From Paracidovorax valerianellae (GTDB lineage: Bacteria > Pseudomonadota > Gammaproteobacteria > Burkholderiales > Burkholderiaceae_C), in NCBI RefSeq assembly GCF_900102625.1, contig NZ_FMZC01000006.1, positions 171,925 through 235,924 of the forward strand: a DNA stretch of 64,000 nucleotides, in the 5' to 3' direction. The translations under genes were made by a program, and so were the position numbers. Under the pieces are notes generated by a model, which worked only from the letters and a program-made list of their open reading frames with translations, did not search any database and was not told the DNA's origin. Shown one piece after another: positions 1 to 10,126 of the stretch (within the stretch, counting starts at the first letter, position 1; the number at the start of each line of letters is the position of its first letter).

Positions 1-66
1 GCCGAGACCGCTCGATGCCCCGGTCACGAACGCGACGCGCCCTTCCAAATCGATGCTGTAAGCCAT
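1..66 (-). CDS. SDR-family oxidoreductase, N-terminal fragment
   Basis: Only the first 22 codons are in the window; the gene runs off the left edge. The translation begins MAYSIDLEGRVAFVTGASSG and continues LG, which is the first beta strand and the TGxxxGxG dinucleotide-binding motif of short-chain dehydrogenases/reductases. The substrate cannot be told from this piece. It is divergent from the ETF-QO gene, and the two share a palindromic site. Neighbouring SDRs of this type often serve as 3-hydroxyacyl-CoA or 3-oxoacyl-ACP dehydrogenases, which would fit beta-oxidation beside ETF-QO, but that is inference. Confidence 0.8.
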   Translation of the reverse strand, partial: MAYSIDLEGRVAFVTGASSGLG

Positions 67-91
67 GGGATGTCTCTCTTGTCAGAAAATA

Positions 92-103
92 GAACGATCG
101 TTC
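92..103. promoter_or_regulatory. Palindromic operator shared by SDR and ETF-QO genes
   Basis: GAACGATCGTTC is a perfect 12-bp palindrome lying between two divergent genes. It overlaps the proposed -35 element of the ETF-QO promoter. Similar AACGnnCGTT dyads are bound by TetR-family regulators of acyl-CoA metabolism, so a TetR-type repressor is the most likely ligand. No such regulator gene is inside the window. Confidence 0.5.
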
Positions 104-129
104 GATTGTCGATTTTCCGTGAATACAAT
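101..129 (+). promoter_or_regulatory. Probable promoter of the ETF-QO gene
   Basis: A -35-like TTCGAT (101-106) and a -10 TACAAT (124-129) are separated by 17 bp. Transcription from here would begin near 136 and give a leader of about 70 nt before the ATG at 205. The palindrome at 92-103 overlaps the -35, which suits repression. Confidence 0.45.
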
Positions 130-204
130 CGTCCGATCGGCGGAAGGAGCGCAGGCCTAGCGCCCACACCGGATCACCCATTATCAAACCACCACGAGAC
201 GCCC

Positions 205-1911
205 ATGACGAACGAAGAAATCCTCGCCCAACACGGCCCCCGCGAAGCCATGGAATACGACGTGGTGGTCGTCGGCGGAGGTCCCGGCGGCCTGGCCACG
301 GCCATCCGCCTCAAGCAATTGGCCACCGAAAAAGGCCAGGACATTTCGGTCGTGGTGCTGGAAAAGGGCTCGGAGCCCGGTGCGCACATTCTCTCGGGCG
401 CGATCATGGACCCCAAGGCCCTGACCGAGCTCATCCCGAACTGGAAGGAACTCGGCGCCCCGCTCAACCAGCCCGTGACCGATGACGCGATGATCTTCCT
501 GGGCGAGAAGTCGTCCTGGCGCACCCCCAACTTCCTGCTGCCGCAGTGCTTTCAGAACCACGGCAACTACATCGTGAGCCTGGGCAACGTGGTGCGCTGG
601 CTCAGCACCCAGGCGGAGAACCTGGGCGTGGAAATCTTCCCGGGCTTTCCGGCCGCCGAGGTGCTCTACAACGAAGACGGCTCCGTCAAGGGCGTGGCCA
701 CCGGCAACCTGGGCGTGAGCAAGGAAGGCGAACTCACCGGCGACTTCCAGCTGGGCATGGAACTGCACGCCAAGTACACGATTTTTGCCGAAGGCGCGCG
801 CGGCCACCTGGGCCGCCAGCTCATCAGCCGCTTCAAGCTCGACGAGGGGCGCGATCCGCAGACCTATGGTCTCGGGGTGAAAGAACTCTGGGAAATCGAC
901 CCCAAGCGCCACCAGCCCGGCTTCGTGCTGCACACCGCCGGCTGGCCGATGGACAGCGACACCTACGGCGGCGCGTTCCTGTACCACACCGAAGACAACA
1001 AGGTCACGCTGGGTTTCATTACCGGGCTGGATTACTCCAATCCCTACCTGAGCCCGTTCGAGGAATTCCAGCGCTGGAAGACGCACCCCAACATCCGCTG
1101 GTACCTGGAGGGCGACGAGTCCAAGGGCATCAAGCCGGCCAAGCGCATCGGCTACGGCGCACGCGCCATCACGGCCGGCGGCCTGCTGTCGCTGCCCAAA
1201 ACCGTGTTCCCCGGCGGCGCGCTCGTGGGCTGCGAGGCCGGCTACCTCAACACCAGCCGCATCAAGGGCAGCCATGCGGCCATCAAGACCGGCATGCTCG
1301 CCGCCGAAGCCGCGTACGACGCCGTGCACGCCGGTCGCCAGCACGATGAACTCACGGCCTACCCCGAGGCGTTCGAAAAGAGCTGGCTCTACACCGAACT
1401 GAACAAGGCGCGCAACTTCAAGGCCTGGTTCAAGAAGGGCTTGGCTACCGCGACGGTCATGAACGGCATCGAGCAGTTCGTGCTCAAGGGCAACATTCCC
1501 TGGACGCTGCACCGCGACAAGCCCGACCATGCCTACCTGAAGCCCGCGGCCGAGTGCAAGCCCATCGTGTACCCCAAGCCCGACGGCAATCTCACCTTCG
1601 ACAGGCTGTCCAGCGTGTTCATCAGCAACACCAACCATGCCGAGAACCAGCCGGCGCATCTGACGCTCAAGGACCCGAGCGTGCCGGTCAACATCAACCT
1701 CGCCAAGTACGCGGGCCCCGAGGCGCGCTACTGCCCGGCCGCGGTGTATGAGTTCGTGCCCGACGAGTCGAAGGGCGGCGATGCCCAGCGCCTGCAGATC
1801 AACGCGCAGAACTGCGTGCACTGCAAGACCTGCGACATCAAGGACCCGACCCAGAACATCGTCTGGGTCACGCCGGAGGGCGGCGGCGGACCGAACTACT
1901 CGGGCATGTGA
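205..1911 (+). CDS. Electron transfer flavoprotein:ubiquinone oxidoreductase
   Basis: ETF-QO (568 aa) passes electrons from reduced electron transfer flavoprotein to ubiquinone at the membrane and so links acyl-CoA dehydrogenases to respiration. The N-terminus has the FAD Rossmann motif GGGPGG (just after YDVVVV). The C-terminus carries the four cysteines of the 4Fe-4S cluster (one in RYCPA and three in NCVHCKTC, followed by DIKDP). Length matches the bacterial family. The frame is open back to 70, but that stretch overlaps the promoter and has no family similarity, so ATG 205 is preferred; ATG 250 is the alternative. A strong terminator follows. Confidence 0.95.
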   Translation: MTNEEILAQHGPREAMEYDVVVVGGGPGGLATAIRLKQLATEKGQDISVVVLEKGSEPGAHILSGAIMDPKALTELIPNWKELGAPLNQPVTDDAMIFLGEKSSWRTPNFLLPQCFQNHGNYIVSLGNVVRWLSTQAENLGVEIFPGFPAAEVLYNEDGSVKGVATGNLGVSKEGELTGDFQLGMELHAKYTIFAEGARGHLGRQLISRFKLDEGRDPQTYGLGVKELWEIDPKRHQPGFVLHTAGWPMDSDTYGGAFLYHTEDNKVTLGFITGLDYSNPYLSPFEEFQRWKTHPNIRWYLEGDESKGIKPAKRIGYGARAITAGGLLSLPKTVFPGGALVGCEAGYLNTSRIKGSHAAIKTGMLAAEAAYDAVHAGRQHDELTAYPEAFEKSWLYTELNKARNFKAWFKKGLATATVMNGIEQFVLKGNIPWTLHRDKPDHAYLKPAAECKPIVYPKPDGNLTFDRLSSVFISNTNHAENQPAHLTLKDPSVPVNINLAKYAGPEARYCPAAVYEFVPDESKGGDAQRLQINAQNCVHCKTCDIKDPTQNIVWVTPEGGGGPNYSGM

Positions 1912-1945
1912 TGCCTCCACCGCCCGTGTAAAAGGGCACCCCGAA

Positions 1946-1969
1946 GGGCCTGCGATGCAGGCCCTTTTT
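1946..1969 (+). terminator. Rho-independent terminator after ETF-QO
   Basis: GGGCCTGC and GCAGGCCC form a perfect 8-bp stem around a 3-nt loop, followed by five T. It sits 35 bp after the stop codon. Confidence 0.9.
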
Positions 1970-2105
1970 CGTTGCGTTTCCGACGGGCATTGCAGGAACG
2001 CACCTACAGCACCGCCATGCCTCGCGGGCGAGACTGTCGGGCCTTGCCGCGCCGCACATGCAGCGCGGTGCTGAACCCACATTCGCCATCGAAGCAGGAG
2101 ACCCC

Positions 2106-2711
2106 ATGGCCCGTTCCCCCGCCCCACGCTATCGCACCCACCGTCGCCCGCCGCTCTGGCCCCTGGCCCTGGGAGCAGCCGCCGTGGGAGCAGCGCTGGC
2201 CTATTCGGCCAGTGCCTCCGTGCGGGCGCCGCGCGGCATCGAGGTGGTGGAGGATTTCAACGTGGATCGATATGCCGGGCACTGGTACGAACTGGCCCGC
2301 ATCGACCACCGCTTCGAAAAGGGATTGGTCCAGACCAGCGCCCACTACAGCCGGGGGCCCGATGGCTCGGTGCAGGTGCTCAACCGCGGCTTCGACCCCG
2401 CCCGCAAGCGGTGGCGCGAAGCGCGCGGCCGGGCGGTGTTCACCGGCAGTCCCGACAAGGCCTCGCTGAAGGTGTCGTTCTTCGGCCCGTTCTACGGCGG
2501 CTACCACGTGGTGGCCCTGGACGAGGACTACCGCTGGGCCATGGTCGTGGGCGCGAGCCTGGATTACCTGTGGATTCTTTCGCGCGCCCCGACGCTGCCC
2601 CGCGGCGTGCGGCCCCGTCTGCTGGCCCAGGCGCGTGCGATGGGTGTGGACATGGACCGCATCGTCTGGGTCCCGCAGGACGAGGATGGCAGCGTTCGCA
2701 TCGCCGCCTGA
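2106..2711 (+). CDS. Lipocalin family protein (Blc-like), membrane-anchored
   Basis: A 201-aa protein with a basic N-terminus and one hydrophobic segment (about residues 18-34), so it is exported or anchored facing the periplasm. The lipocalin signature follows: YAGHWYELAR with the invariant Trp at residue 60, then FEKG and a barrel with the Blc-like stretch NRGFDPARKRW. Bacterial lipocalins bind fatty acids or lysophospholipids at the envelope. There is no lipobox cysteine, unlike E. coli Blc, so the anchor would be the N-terminal helix. AGGAG at 2096-2100 fixes the start at 2106. A monocistronic unit. Confidence 0.9.
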   Translation: MARSPAPRYRTHRRPPLWPLALGAAAVGAALAYSASASVRAPRGIEVVEDFNVDRYAGHWYELARIDHRFEKGLVQTSAHYSRGPDGSVQVLNRGFDPARKRWREARGRAVFTGSPDKASLKVSFFGPFYGGYHVVALDEDYRWAMVVGASLDYLWILSRAPTLPRGVRPRLLAQARAMGVDMDRIVWVPQDEDGSVRIAA

Positions 2712-2717
2712 CACGCC

Positions 2718-2750
2718 ACAGGCAACAGGCAACAGGCAACAGGCAACAGG
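2718..2750. repeat. Heptanucleotide tandem repeat (CAACAGG)n
   Basis: Four exact copies of CAACAGG (2723-2750) preceded by a partial copy, starting 7 bp after the lipocalin stop codon. It is a short microsatellite-like tract in non-coding DNA. Confidence 0.9.
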
Positions 2751-2760
2751 CCAGAACGCT

Positions 2761-2820
2761 CCCAAATTAATAGCAAGTCAGGCAATCAAGACGCCGGCAG
2801 GCGGCACTTTCCTCCTTGAA
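2761..2820 (+). repeat. Degenerate copy of the dispersed palindromic repeat
   Basis: AATTAATAGC at the left end and GGCACTTTCCTCCTTGA at the right recall the pattern of the intergenic repeat seen at 15524, 32740, 44242 and 52522. The middle has diverged. It fills much of the gap between the lipocalin and the Lrp-family gene. Confidence 0.5.
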
Positions 2821-2867
2821 CCGTGCCTGCCTGCACCGGGACGCATCAAGAGCGAGCGCGCGACCTC

Positions 2868-3335
2868 TTACTGTGCGAATAGGGGCAGATCGGCCCGCTT
2901 GAGCGTGCGCAGCACGAAGCTCGAGCGGCTGTGGCGGATGCCTTTGATCTTGTAGAGCTTCTCGCGCAGCAGGCGCTCGTAGTCCCGCGTGTCCTTGACC
3001 ACCACGCGCAGCAGATAGTCGTAGTCGCCCGAGACGAGGTGCGCTTCGATCACCTCGGGAATGCTCGCCAGCATTTCGCCGAACTTCTCCAGCGTGTTGT
3101 CGGAATGGCTGTCCAGCGTGACCTGCACGAGCACCGTGTCGTTCAGGTCGAGCGCCTTGGGGTTGAGGCGAACGGTGTAGCCCTCAATCACGCCCGCCTC
3201 TTCCATCTTCTTGATGCGGCCCCAGCAGGGCGACGGGCTGAGCCCCACGGCGTTGCCGATCTCCTGCAGGCTCGCCCGCGCGTCGGCCTGAAGGACGGAG
3301 AGGATTTTTCTGTCAAGACGGTCCATGCGCCGCAT
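2868..3335 (-). CDS. Lrp/AsnC family transcriptional regulator
   Basis: A 155-aa regulator of standard Lrp size. Residues about 4-60 form the winged helix-turn-helix (LDRKILSVLQ, then SLQEIGNAVGLSPSPCWGRI), and residues about 70-150 form the amino-acid-binding RAM domain (SGDYDYLLRV). Such proteins sense an amino acid and act on neighbouring genes. It is divergent from the glycine-cleavage operon, but the family member cannot be assigned. The start could also be the ATG at 3326 (MDRLDRK). The upstream region is an AT-rich island with a dyad, typical of an autoregulatory Lrp box. Confidence 0.92.
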   Translation of the reverse strand: MRRMDRLDRKILSVLQADARASLQEIGNAVGLSPSPCWGRIKKMEEAGVIEGYTVRLNPKALDLNDTVLVQVTLDSHSDNTLEKFGEMLASIPEVIEAHLVSGDYDYLLRVVVKDTRDYERLLREKLYKIKGIRHSRSSFVLRTLKRADLPLFAQ

Positions 3336-3356
3336 TGTTCTTCAAAAATCAATTTG

Positions 3357-3373
3357 GCAGAAGATTTTTCTGC
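3357..3373. promoter_or_regulatory. Candidate Lrp-type autoregulatory site
   Basis: GCAGAA-GATTT-TTCTGC, a 6-bp perfect inverted repeat inside an AT-rich stretch (about 3340-3400) that stands out from the GC-rich surroundings. It lies 22-38 bp ahead of the regulator's start, where Lrp/AsnC proteins commonly bind their own promoter. Confidence 0.4.
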
Positions 3374-3571
3374 ATTAAGGCAATTTTTGGAGAAATTCAG
3401 CAAATCCATCCAGCGCGCGGAGCGCACACTCTCTCCATCAAGGCGCCCTTACCGGGGCGCACGAAACTGGCAGGGCCCTGGCGGATTACCGTTCGCCGGG
3501 GCACTTGGCAAAGGCACTGCAAAGCACCCTCCAACCGGATCGGTTTGCGCAAGGCCCACCGGCGCTGCAGT

Positions 3572-3577
3572 TAGAAT
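3572..3577 (+). promoter_or_regulatory. Probable -10 element for the gcv riboswitch transcript
   Basis: TAGAAT lies about 6 bp ahead of the expected 5' end of the first aptamer, so a transcript started from it would begin just before the riboswitch. No good -35 is seen at the usual spacing; TTGCGC at 3545-3550 is 21 bp away. Confidence 0.35.
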
Positions 3578-3581
3578 GCGC

Positions 3582-3804
3582 CCGGTCAGGAGAGAGCGCC
3601 GCAGTCCCAAGGGATGGCCGGCGCCGCCGAAGGCGCAGGGTGACCCCGAACGCTCAGGCAAAAGGACTGGCAAAACGCCCGCAGGGATGCGGGCGTTCCC
3701 CTTGCTGGAGAGAGGTCCGCCGCATGCGCGGGCCCACCGAAGGAGCAAGCCCCCGCGCCGCCATGGCACGTGGGTGAATCTCTCAGGTAAAGCGGACAGC
3801 GGGG
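3582..3804 (+). promoter_or_regulatory. Tandem glycine riboswitch (two aptamers)
   Basis: Two copies of the glycine aptamer core are read in order. Aptamer 1 (about 3582-3670) has GGAGAG, GCCGAAGG and CGCTCAGGCAAAAGGAC; aptamer 2 (about 3698-3804) has GGAGAG, ACCGAAGGAGCAAG and CTCTCAGGTAAAGCGGAC. Each core is closed by a P1 helix (CCGGTC/GACTGG for the first, CCCTTGCTG/CAGCGGGG for the second). The element precedes gcvT, the usual target, and would switch on glycine cleavage when glycine is plentiful. The linker between aptamers holds an extra GC-rich hairpin at 3674-3697, which is unusual. Confidence 0.95.
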
Positions 3805-3856
3805 CAAATGCGTGGCCATGGGGCCGCGTTCCGATTTGCCCTTGCTGGAGACCGCC
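3797..3856 (+). promoter_or_regulatory. Expression platform of the glycine riboswitch
   Basis: The 3' strand of the second P1 (CAGCGGGGCAAAT, 3797-3809) can pair with ATTTGCCCTTGCTG at 3834-3847, right beside the GGAG ribosome binding site (3848-3850) of gcvT. This second partner contains a copy of the 5' P1 strand. The stem is 4 bp, a G-U, then 8 bp, so it is longer than P1 itself. Formation of P1 on glycine binding would free the ribosome binding site. There is no T-run, so control is probably translational. Confidence 0.6.
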
Positions 3857-4990
3857 ATGTCCATCGACGACGCCCCCCTGCTTACCACCCCGCTGAATGC
3901 GCTGCACCTCGAACTGGGCGCCCGCATGGTGCCGTTCGCCGGCTATTCCATGCCCGTGCAGTACCCCGCCGGCCTGATGGCCGAACACCTGCACACGCGC
4001 CAGGCCGCAGGGTTGTTCGACGTCTCGCACATGGGCCAGTTGCGCCTGGTGGGAGCCGACGCCGCTGCGGCCTTCGAAACCCTGATTCCAGTGGACGTGA
4101 TCGACCTGCCCGTGGGCAAGCAGCGCTACGGCCTGCTGCTGAACGAAGACGGCGGCATCATCGACGACCTGATGTTCATCAAGCGGGCAGACGATGACAT
4201 CTTCGTCATCGTGAACGGCGCCTGCAAGGTGGGCGACATCGCGCACATCGAGGCCCGCATCGGCCAGCGCTGCGAAGTCCTTCCCATGCCCGAGCACGCC
4301 TTGCTCGCGCTGCAGGGCCCTGGGGCCGTCGCTGCCCTGTCGCGCCTGGCGCCCGGCGTCGAGCAACTCGTGTTCATGACCGGCGCAAGCTTCAGCATCG
4401 CCGGCTGCGACGCCTTCGTGACCCGCAGCGGCTACACGGGCGAAGACGGTTTCGAGATTTCGGTGCCCGCCGCCCAGGCCGAATCGCTGGCCCGCGCCCT
4501 GCTGGCGCAGCCCGAGGTGAAGCCCATCGGCCTCGGCGCCCGCAACTCGCTGCGGCTGGAAGCCGGCCTCTGCCTGTACGGCAACGACATCGACGCCACC
4601 ACCACGCCCCCCGAGGCCGGCCTGAACTGGGCCATCCAGAAAGTGCGCCGCACGGGCGGTGCGCGCGCGGGCGGATTCCCCGGCGCAGCGAAGGTGCTGG
4701 CGCAGATCGACGAGCCGGCCACCCTGCCCCGCAAGCGCGTGGGCCTGACCGCGCTGGAGCGCGTGCCCGTGCGCGAACACACGCCGCTGCAGAGCGCCGA
4801 GGGTGAGTCCCTGGGCGAGGTCACCAGCGGCCTGCTGGGCCCGAGCGTGAACCAGCCCATCGCCATGGCTTACGTGCCGCCTGCGCTCGCCGCCATCGGC
4901 ACGCGCGTGCAGGCCATCGTGCGCGGCAAACCGGTGCCGATGCAGGTGTGCGCGATGCCGTTCGTGCCGCCGCGCTACTACCGCGGCTGA
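3857..4990 (+). CDS. gcvT: Glycine cleavage system T protein (aminomethyltransferase)
   Basis: GcvT (377 aa) takes the aminomethyl group from lipoyl-H protein, releases ammonia and hands the one-carbon unit to tetrahydrofolate. The N-terminus (TPLNALHLELGARMVPFAGY, then SMPVQY) and LFDVSHMGQL are characteristic, as are GYTGEDGFEI and GLGARNSLRLEAG. It is the first gene of gcvT-gcvH-gcvP under the glycine riboswitch. ATG 3857 has GGAG six bases upstream; an in-frame ATG at 3812 lies inside the riboswitch and is rejected. A short basic Gly/Arg insert (around VRRTGGARAGGF) lengthens it slightly compared with the E. coli protein. Confidence 0.97.
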   Translation: MSIDDAPLLTTPLNALHLELGARMVPFAGYSMPVQYPAGLMAEHLHTRQAAGLFDVSHMGQLRLVGADAAAAFETLIPVDVIDLPVGKQRYGLLLNEDGGIIDDLMFIKRADDDIFVIVNGACKVGDIAHIEARIGQRCEVLPMPEHALLALQGPGAVAALSRLAPGVEQLVFMTGASFSIAGCDAFVTRSGYTGEDGFEISVPAAQAESLARALLAQPEVKPIGLGARNSLRLEAGLCLYGNDIDATTTPPEAGLNWAIQKVRRTGGARAGGFPGAAKVLAQIDEPATLPRKRVGLTALERVPVREHTPLQSAEGESLGEVTSGLLGPSVNQPIAMAYVPPALAAIGTRVQAIVRGKPVPMQVCAMPFVPPRYYRG

Positions 4991-5087
4991 GCGTCCTCAC
5001 GCTCGCAGCCGCAGCGCCGCCCACCCGGGCAGTGGCCGCGGCTACATTCCAGATTCCTACTTTTTTCACCTTTTCAGGAGCTTCCCC

Positions 5088-5462
5088 ATGACCGTTCAAT
5101 ACTCCCGCGACCACGAGTGGATCAACGCTGCCGATGCCGGCGCTGCCGTGGTCGGCATCACCGTCCATGCGCAGGACGCGCTGGGCGACGTGGTGTTCGT
5201 GGACCTGCCCGAAGTCGGCAAGACTTTCGCGCAGGGCGAAGTGGCCGGCGTGGTCGAGTCCGTGAAGGCTGCCGCCGATGTGTACATGCCCGTGTCGGGC
5301 GAAATCGTCGAGGTGAACGAAGCCTTGCGCGCCGACCCGTCGCTGGCCAATTCCGACCCGCTCAACGCCGGCTGGTTCTTCAAGGTCAAGCTCTCCGAGC
5401 CGGCGCAGCTGTCCGGCCTGATGGACGAAACGGCCTACACCGATTTCGCCAAGAACGCCTGA
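5088..5462 (+). CDS. gcvH: Glycine cleavage system H protein (lipoyl carrier)
   Basis: A 124-aa lipoyl-domain protein that shuttles the aminomethyl intermediate between the P, T and L proteins. The lipoylation motif [10 protein letters not shown] places the lipoyl-lysine at residue 60; the surrounding GEVAGVVES and [10 protein letters not shown] are typical of the family. AGGAG at 5076-5080 precedes the ATG. It lies 97 bp after gcvT and 46 bp before gcvP in the same operon. The lipoamide dehydrogenase (L protein) is not in this window. Confidence 0.97.
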   Translation: MTVQYSRDHEWINAADAGAAVVGITVHAQDALGDVVFVDLPEVGKTFAQGEVAGVVESVKAAADVYMPVSGEIVEVNEALRADPSLANSDPLNAGWFFKVKLSEPAQLSGLMDETAYTDFAKNA

Positions 5463-5508
5463 GCCTTCTTCTCTTCCTTTCCTTTTTCTCCGTCCACGGT
5501 CCTCTCCC

Positions 5509-8430
<2,922 letters not shown>

Positions 8431-8456
8431 CCCGCACCCGGCCTTGAAACGCCGGC

Positions 8457-8498
8457 AAAGCCTGCAGAACGCTCCGGCGCCTGCAGGCTTTGGTTTTA
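8457..8498 (+). terminator. Rho-independent terminator after gcvP
   Basis: AAAGCCTGCAG (8457-8467) pairs perfectly with CTGCAGGCTTT (8481-8491) across a 13-nt loop and is followed by GGTTTTA. It ends the gcv operon 26 bp after the stop codon. Confidence 0.85.
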
Positions 8499-8593
8499 TT
8501 GGACCGGCGTGCGCGACGACCGAAGCAGGAGATTCACGGCGCTGACACGGGGCTAAGATCGCGGGCTGACCGAACCACCCCAAGGAGAACCCT

Positions 8594-9001
8594 TTGCGCA
8601 AAATCCTGTGCCTGCTGCTCGCCAGCGCCGTGATCGCCCCCGCCGCTGCCCTGGCGCAAACCGCCAAGCCCGTCACCACGGCCAGCGGACTGGTCTATGA
8701 ATCGCTGAAGGAAGGCACGGGCACGTCGCCCAAGGCCACGGACACCGTGAAGGTGCATTACAAGGGCACGCTGCCGGACGGCAAGGAATTCGACAGCTCC
8801 TACAAGCGCGGCGAGCCCACCGAATTTCCGCTGAACCGCGTCATTCCCTGCTGGACCGAAGGCGTGCAGCGCATGAAGCCCGGCGGCAAGGCCAAGCTGA
8901 CCTGCCCACCGGCCATCGCCTATGGCGACCGCGGCGCAGGCGGCGTGATTCCGCCCAACGCCACGCTCAACTTCGAAATCGAGCTGATCTCGGTCCGCTG
9001 A
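8594..9001 (+). CDS. FKBP-type peptidyl-prolyl cis-trans isomerase, periplasmic
   Basis: A 135-aa protein with a signal peptide (residues 1 to about 21, ending AAALAQ) followed by one FKBP domain. Family motifs include VKVHYKGTLPDGKEFDSSY, VIPCWTEGVQRMKPGGKAKL and AYGDRGAGGVIPPNATLNF. It would catalyse proline isomerisation during folding in the periplasm. The start is TTG with AAGGAG at 8582-8587, six bases ahead; there is no ATG upstream in frame. The MerR-family gene starts 24 bp downstream, so the two may be co-transcribed. Confidence 0.93.
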   Translation: MRKILCLLLASAVIAPAAALAQTAKPVTTASGLVYESLKEGTGTSPKATDTVKVHYKGTLPDGKEFDSSYKRGEPTEFPLNRVIPCWTEGVQRMKPGGKAKLTCPPAIAYGDRGAGGVIPPNATLNFEIELISVR

Positions 9002-9025
9002 TACGCCGCAGGGCCCCAGCCACCC

Positions 9026-10045
9026 ATGCTGCTCAAGGTCGGCGAGCTGGCCCGGCGCACCGGCCTCACGGTGCGCACCCTGCACCATTACGACGAGGTG
9101 GGCCTGCTCAAGCCCTCGGGCCGGTCCGAGGCGGGATACCGCCTCTACAGCCAGTCCGACGTGCAGCGGCTGCACGGCATTCAAACGCTGCGCCAGATGG
9201 GCCTGCCGCTCAGCGACATCGCGGCCCTCCTGCAGGGCGACGGCATGGCGCCCGAGCACATCATCGGGCAGCAGATCCGGTCGCTCGACCAGCAGATCGC
9301 GCGGGCCACCGAGCTGCGCGGGAGGCTTTGGCTGCTGCGCGACGGGCTGGTGGCCGGCACCGAGCCCGACATGGGCAACTGGCTGCAGGCGTTGGCGCTG
9401 ATGACCACCTACGGCAAGTACTTCAGCGCGGCCGAACTCAAGCACATCTTCTCCAGCTGGAACCGCATCGAGGCCGACTGGCTGATCGTCAAGGACCAGG
9501 TACTGCAGGCCATGGACGAAAGCCTGCCGATCGACACGCCCACGGTGCAATCGCTGGCCTACCGCTGGATGGCGCTGATGCTGCACTGGATGGGCGGCGA
9601 CGTGGACCTGCTGGAACGCTGGGGCCACATGTTCCGCACCGAACCCAGCACCCAGGGCCGCAACCACGCCCCGCCGGGCGACATGATCCGGTACATCGAA
9701 TCCGCCATCCAACTGCGCATGGACCTGCTGCTGCGCTACATGGACCGCGACGACCTGCGCCAACTGGGCCACGTGCACCACACGCAATGGCAGCAACTGG
9801 AGCGGGAAGTGCAGCAACTGCTGGACCAGGGCATTCCACCGGGCCATCCCCGCGCACAACACGCCGCCCAGCACTGGGACAGCCTGTTCGGCACCCTCTG
9901 CCGCAACGACGCTGCGCTGCGCGCCAAGCTCATTCGCGCATCGGCCAGCGAGCCCCTGCTGCGTGCCGGCTCTCCGTTGAGCGAGCCCGTTCGCAACTAT
10001 CTGCACGCCGTGCCCCGCCTGCAGGCCCTGGCGCCGTCGCCCTGA
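9026..10045 (+). CDS. MerR family transcriptional activator with C-terminal sensor domain
   Basis: A 339-aa regulator. Residues 1-70 are the MerR winged helix (KVGELARRTGLTVRTLHHYDEVGLLKPS, then GYRLYSQSDVQRL), followed by a dimerising coiled coil near residues 75-110. The long C-terminal part (about 120-310), starting around TYGKYFSAAELK, resembles TipAS-type ligand-binding domains that sense antibiotics or peptides. The MFS exporter gene follows immediately, with a textbook MerR operator between them, so this protein most likely activates the exporter on ligand binding. Confidence 0.92.
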   Translation: MLLKVGELARRTGLTVRTLHHYDEVGLLKPSGRSEAGYRLYSQSDVQRLHGIQTLRQMGLPLSDIAALLQGDGMAPEHIIGQQIRSLDQQIARATELRGRLWLLRDGLVAGTEPDMGNWLQALALMTTYGKYFSAAELKHIFSSWNRIEADWLIVKDQVLQAMDESLPIDTPTVQSLAYRWMALMLHWMGGDVDLLERWGHMFRTEPSTQGRNHAPPGDMIRYIESAIQLRMDLLLRYMDRDDLRQLGHVHHTQWQQLEREVQQLLDQGIPPGHPRAQHAAQHWDSLFGTLCRNDAALRAKLIRASASEPLLRAGSPLSEPVRNYLHAVPRLQALAPSP

Positions 10046-10054
10046 AAAAAAGGC

Positions 10055-10085
10055 TTGACCCTCACGCAACGTGAGGCTTCACAGT
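10055..10085 (+). promoter_or_regulatory. MerR-type promoter/operator of the MFS gene
   Basis: A -35 TTGACC (10055-10060), a 19-bp spacer and a weak -10 (CACAGT, 10080-10085) enclose the perfect dyad CCTCACG-CAA-CGTGAGG (10060-10076). An over-long 19-bp spacer filled by a dyad is the hallmark of promoters twisted into activity by MerR proteins. It lies directly behind the MerR-family gene. Confidence 0.85.
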
Positions 10086-10126
10086 CGGCCCCCATCGCTG
10101 CCCCTGCGCAGCCCACGGACCGACCC

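Noticed and set aside
70..204. 45 extra codons at the ETF-QO N-terminus
   Set aside because: They cover the promoter and operator and have no family similarity; ATG 205 gives the normal length.
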